Source: Acidobacteria bacterium Mor1 (GTDB taxonomy: Bacteria > Acidobacteriota > Polarisedimenticolia > Polarisedimenticolales > Polarisedimenticolaceae). Taken from it: a stretch of DNA of 64,000 bases. The stretch's first letter is position 1, and each line of letters begins with the position of its first letter. The position numbers and the translations under genes are program-made. Positions 62,709-64,000 of this stretch are shown here, in pieces. The DNA lies in contig CP011806.1 of NCBI GenBank assembly GCA_001664505.1, positions 5,769,788 through 5,833,787 on the forward strand, written 5' to 3'. Below the pieces are notes generated by a model. The model searched no databases, had not been told where the DNA came from, and saw only the letters and a list, made by a program, of their open reading frames with translations.

Positions 62709-63533
62709 ATGAGCGAAACCAACGGCACGCTGCGCCCCAAATGGCGCAACCGGCTGCACACCATCATTTTCGAGGCCGACACCCCGCTGGGGAAGGCTTT
62801 CGACATCGCGTTGATGGTGCTGATCGTGATCAGCGTGCTGGCCGTGATGCTGGAGAGCGTCAACTCGGTCGCGGCGGTGTTCGGCACCGAGCTGTTCATC
62901 CTCGAGTGGGTGCTGACGATCCTCTTCAGCATCGAGTACGTGCTGCGGTTGCTCTCGGTGCGCAAGCCGATGGGCTACGCCCGCAGCTTCTTCGGGGTCG
63001 TCGATCTGCTGGCGTTGCTTCCGACCTACCTGAGCTTGCTCGTCCCGGGAACCCAGTCGCTGCTGGTCATTCGCGCGCTTCGCCTGCTGCGCGTTTTCCG
63101 GGTATTCAAGCTGGCTCAGTTCGTCGTCGAGGCCCGTTTCCTGCGACGCGCCATGGTCGCCTCGACCCGCAAGATCGTCGTGTTCCTCGGTGTGGTAATG
63201 ACGCTGGTCGTGATCATGGGCTCGCTCATGTATCTGATCGAGGGGGAGGAGAACGGCTTCACCAGTATCCCCCGCGGAGTCTACTGGGCGATCGTGACCG
63301 TGACGACCGTGGGCTATGGCGATATCTCGCCCCAGACCGTGCCCGGCCAGATGTTGGCCTCGGTGCTGATGATCATGGGCTACGCGATTCTCGCGGTACC
63401 CACGGGCATCGTCACCGGCGAGTTGGTCCAGGGAACGTTGCGGCCGGTCTCGACCCAGAATTGCCCGTCCTGCTCCGGGGGTGCCCACGAGTTCGACGCC
63501 AAGCACTGCAAGCACTGCGGGGCGAAGCTCTAG
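62709..63533 (+). CDS. Voltage-gated-type potassium channel with C-terminal zinc ribbon
   Basis: 274 residues. Six membrane helices (about 27-220). The voltage-sensor S4 is RALRLLRVFRVFK (122-134), the selectivity filter TVGYGD (200-205), and pore-helix VYWAIVTVTTVGYG. The C-terminus has CPSCSGGAHEFDAKHCKHCGAKL (cited as CPSC...CKHCG), a four-cysteine zinc ribbon not seen in typical small bacterial Kv channels. It resembles Kch-like ion transporters. The alternative start at 62691 lacks a ribosome site, as does the chosen ATG. Divergent from the Mpo1-like gene. Confidence 0.9.
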   Translation: MSETNGTLRPKWRNRLHTIIFEADTPLGKAFDIALMVLIVISVLAVMLESVNSVAAVFGTELFILEWVLTILFSIEYVLRLLSVRKPMGYARSFFGVVDLLALLPTYLSLLVPGTQSLLVIRALRLLRVFRVFKLAQFVVEARFLRRAMVASTRKIVVFLGVVMTLVVIMGSLMYLIEGEENGFTSIPRGVYWAIVTVTTVGYGDISPQTVPGQMLASVLMIMGYAILAVPTGIVTGELVQGTLRPVSTQNCPSCSGGAHEFDAKHCKHCGAKL

Positions 63534-63556
63534 CCGCCCGGGTCTCCGGCCCGGCT
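63532..63556. terminator. Possible bidirectional hairpin between the channel and glgB
   Basis: AGCCG-c-CCGG-gtct-CCGG-cc-CGGCT forms an interrupted 9-bp stem, overlapping the channel stop, between convergent genes. Confidence 0.35.
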
Positions 63557-63572
63557 CGAACTCAGTCGCCGC

Positions 63573-64000
63573 TTACGATGCTTCGCCGGCGGGATTTCCG
63601 CTTTTGCCGTTTTTTTTTGAGCGAGGCCGTTCGGCCGAGGGCTTGCGCATCGCTTCCCGGGGGCGGGGATCAGCAGAGCCGTCGCCACCGGAAGTCCCGA
63701 CGGCGTCGCTTTCGTCGTCGTCCCCGGCCGGCAGCGCCGGCGCGTCCGGGTCGGGTTCGAAGAACAGCACCGACATCGGAGGCAGGGTCAGCTCCATGCC
63801 GTAGGGGTGTCCGTGAGAGCCGGGCTCCACGGCGTCGACACCTCCCAGATTGCCCTTGCCGCTGCCGCCGTACGCCTCGGCGTCGCTGTTGAGCAGTTCC
63901 TTCCAGCGGCCGCCGTAGGGCACGCCGATGCGGTAGCCGCTCCGCTCGATCGGCGTGAAGTTGCAGGCCACCAGCATCACCGGGGGGCGCGGCGCCTCCT
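63573..64000 (-). CDS. glgB: 1,4-alpha-glucan branching enzyme, C-terminal part (truncated by window)
   Basis: The frame is open to the right edge. Visible residues include PPVMLVACNFTPIERSGYRIGVP, GRWKELLNSDAEAYGGSGKGN, and HPYGMELTLPPMSVLFFEP, the C-terminal beta domain of GlgB. The last 50 residues are low-complexity and charged (AGDDDESDAV and KKNGKSGNPAGEAS), an extension beyond the usual end. A run of nine A residues on the coding strand lies near the stop. It adds alpha-1,6 branches to glycogen. Only about 142 residues are in the window. Confidence 0.92.
   Translation of the reverse strand, partial: EAPRPPVMLVACNFTPIERSGYRIGVPYGGRWKELLNSDAEAYGGSGKGNLGGVDAVEPGSHGHPYGMELTLPPMSVLFFEPDPDAPALPAGDDDESDAVGTSGGDGSADPRPREAMRKPSAERPRSKKNGKSGNPAGEAS

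Overview
The window is about 64 kb of dense, high-GC (roughly two-thirds G+C) bacterial chromosome. The best taxonomic clue is a pair of secreted VWFA-related proteins of the type typical of Acidobacteriota (24175-28475). An anti-sigma factor of the non-zinc 'LSGEL...DELERxAFxDDALFDEL' type and an HpnB-like glycosyltransferase fit the same phylum. I therefore infer Acidobacteriota, perhaps a Thermoanaerobaculia-like lineage. This is inference from gene content; there is no rRNA in the window. No CRISPR array, insertion sequence, prophage or integron was seen. One tRNA (Cys) is present.

Layout. 1-4.8 kb: C-terminal part of an OPT-family transporter, a bacterial topoisomerase VI subunit A (Spo11-like), an HpnB-like glycosyltransferase, and a lone member of an unrecognised lipoprotein family. 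4.8-6.8 kb: YqgE/AlgH, tRNA-Cys with a clear promoter, and a degenerate P-loop protein. 6.8-15 kb: one leftward operon in which alpha-glucan phosphorylase, a nucleotide-transporter/HEAT/cyclic-nucleotide-binding fusion, a receiver-only regulator, a PAS histidine kinase and a secreted PPP-type phosphatase are separated by 12 nt or less or overlap. 15-24 kb: DEDDh exonuclease, sulfatase-like hydrolase, TrmK-type methyltransferase, speA with an RmlC-like epimerase and an FHA-GAF-SpoIIE phosphatase, two small YtxH/DUF948-like proteins, and an HD-GYP protein. 24-35 kb: two VWFA-related paralogues, an SDR enzyme, and a secreted GDSL hydrolase and metzincin-type protease. 35-46 kb: AIM24 protein, an SDR gene and a TetR gene carrying near-identical operators, hemE, tpx, tonB, an ABC-2 exporter pair, icd and mdh. 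45-50 kb: anti-sigma, ECF sigma and a Ser/Thr kinase with TPRs. 50-58 kb: a small secreted protein with a structured leader, a secreted VWA protein, a low-GC orphan, a membrane PAS protein, M14 carboxypeptidase, DUF427, MOSC and glutathionyl-hydroquinone reductase. 58-62.3 kb: a cluster of four more copies of the lipoprotein family seen at 3.9 kb. 62-64 kb: Mpo1/DUF962 protein, a voltage-gated-type K+ channel with a C-terminal zinc ribbon, and the C-terminus of glycogen branching enzyme (gene continues off the right edge).

Main points of interest. (i) A five-member paralogous lipoprotein family shares a near-invariant segment directly after the lipidated cysteine (core SDYGLITDNNQT) and six conserved cysteines; I do not recognise it. 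(ii) The 6.8-15 kb operon links glucan phosphorolysis, nucleotide transport, a cyclic-nucleotide sensor and a redox/metal-type PAS two-component system. (iii) The tetR and SDR genes carry near-identical 25-bp operator-like sites, one lying exactly in the -35/-10 spacer of an apparently leaderless tetR. (iv) A bacterial Topo VI A subunit occurs without a visible B partner. Most genes have strong Shine-Dalgarno sequences, and several convergent pairs overlap or abut at their stop codons.
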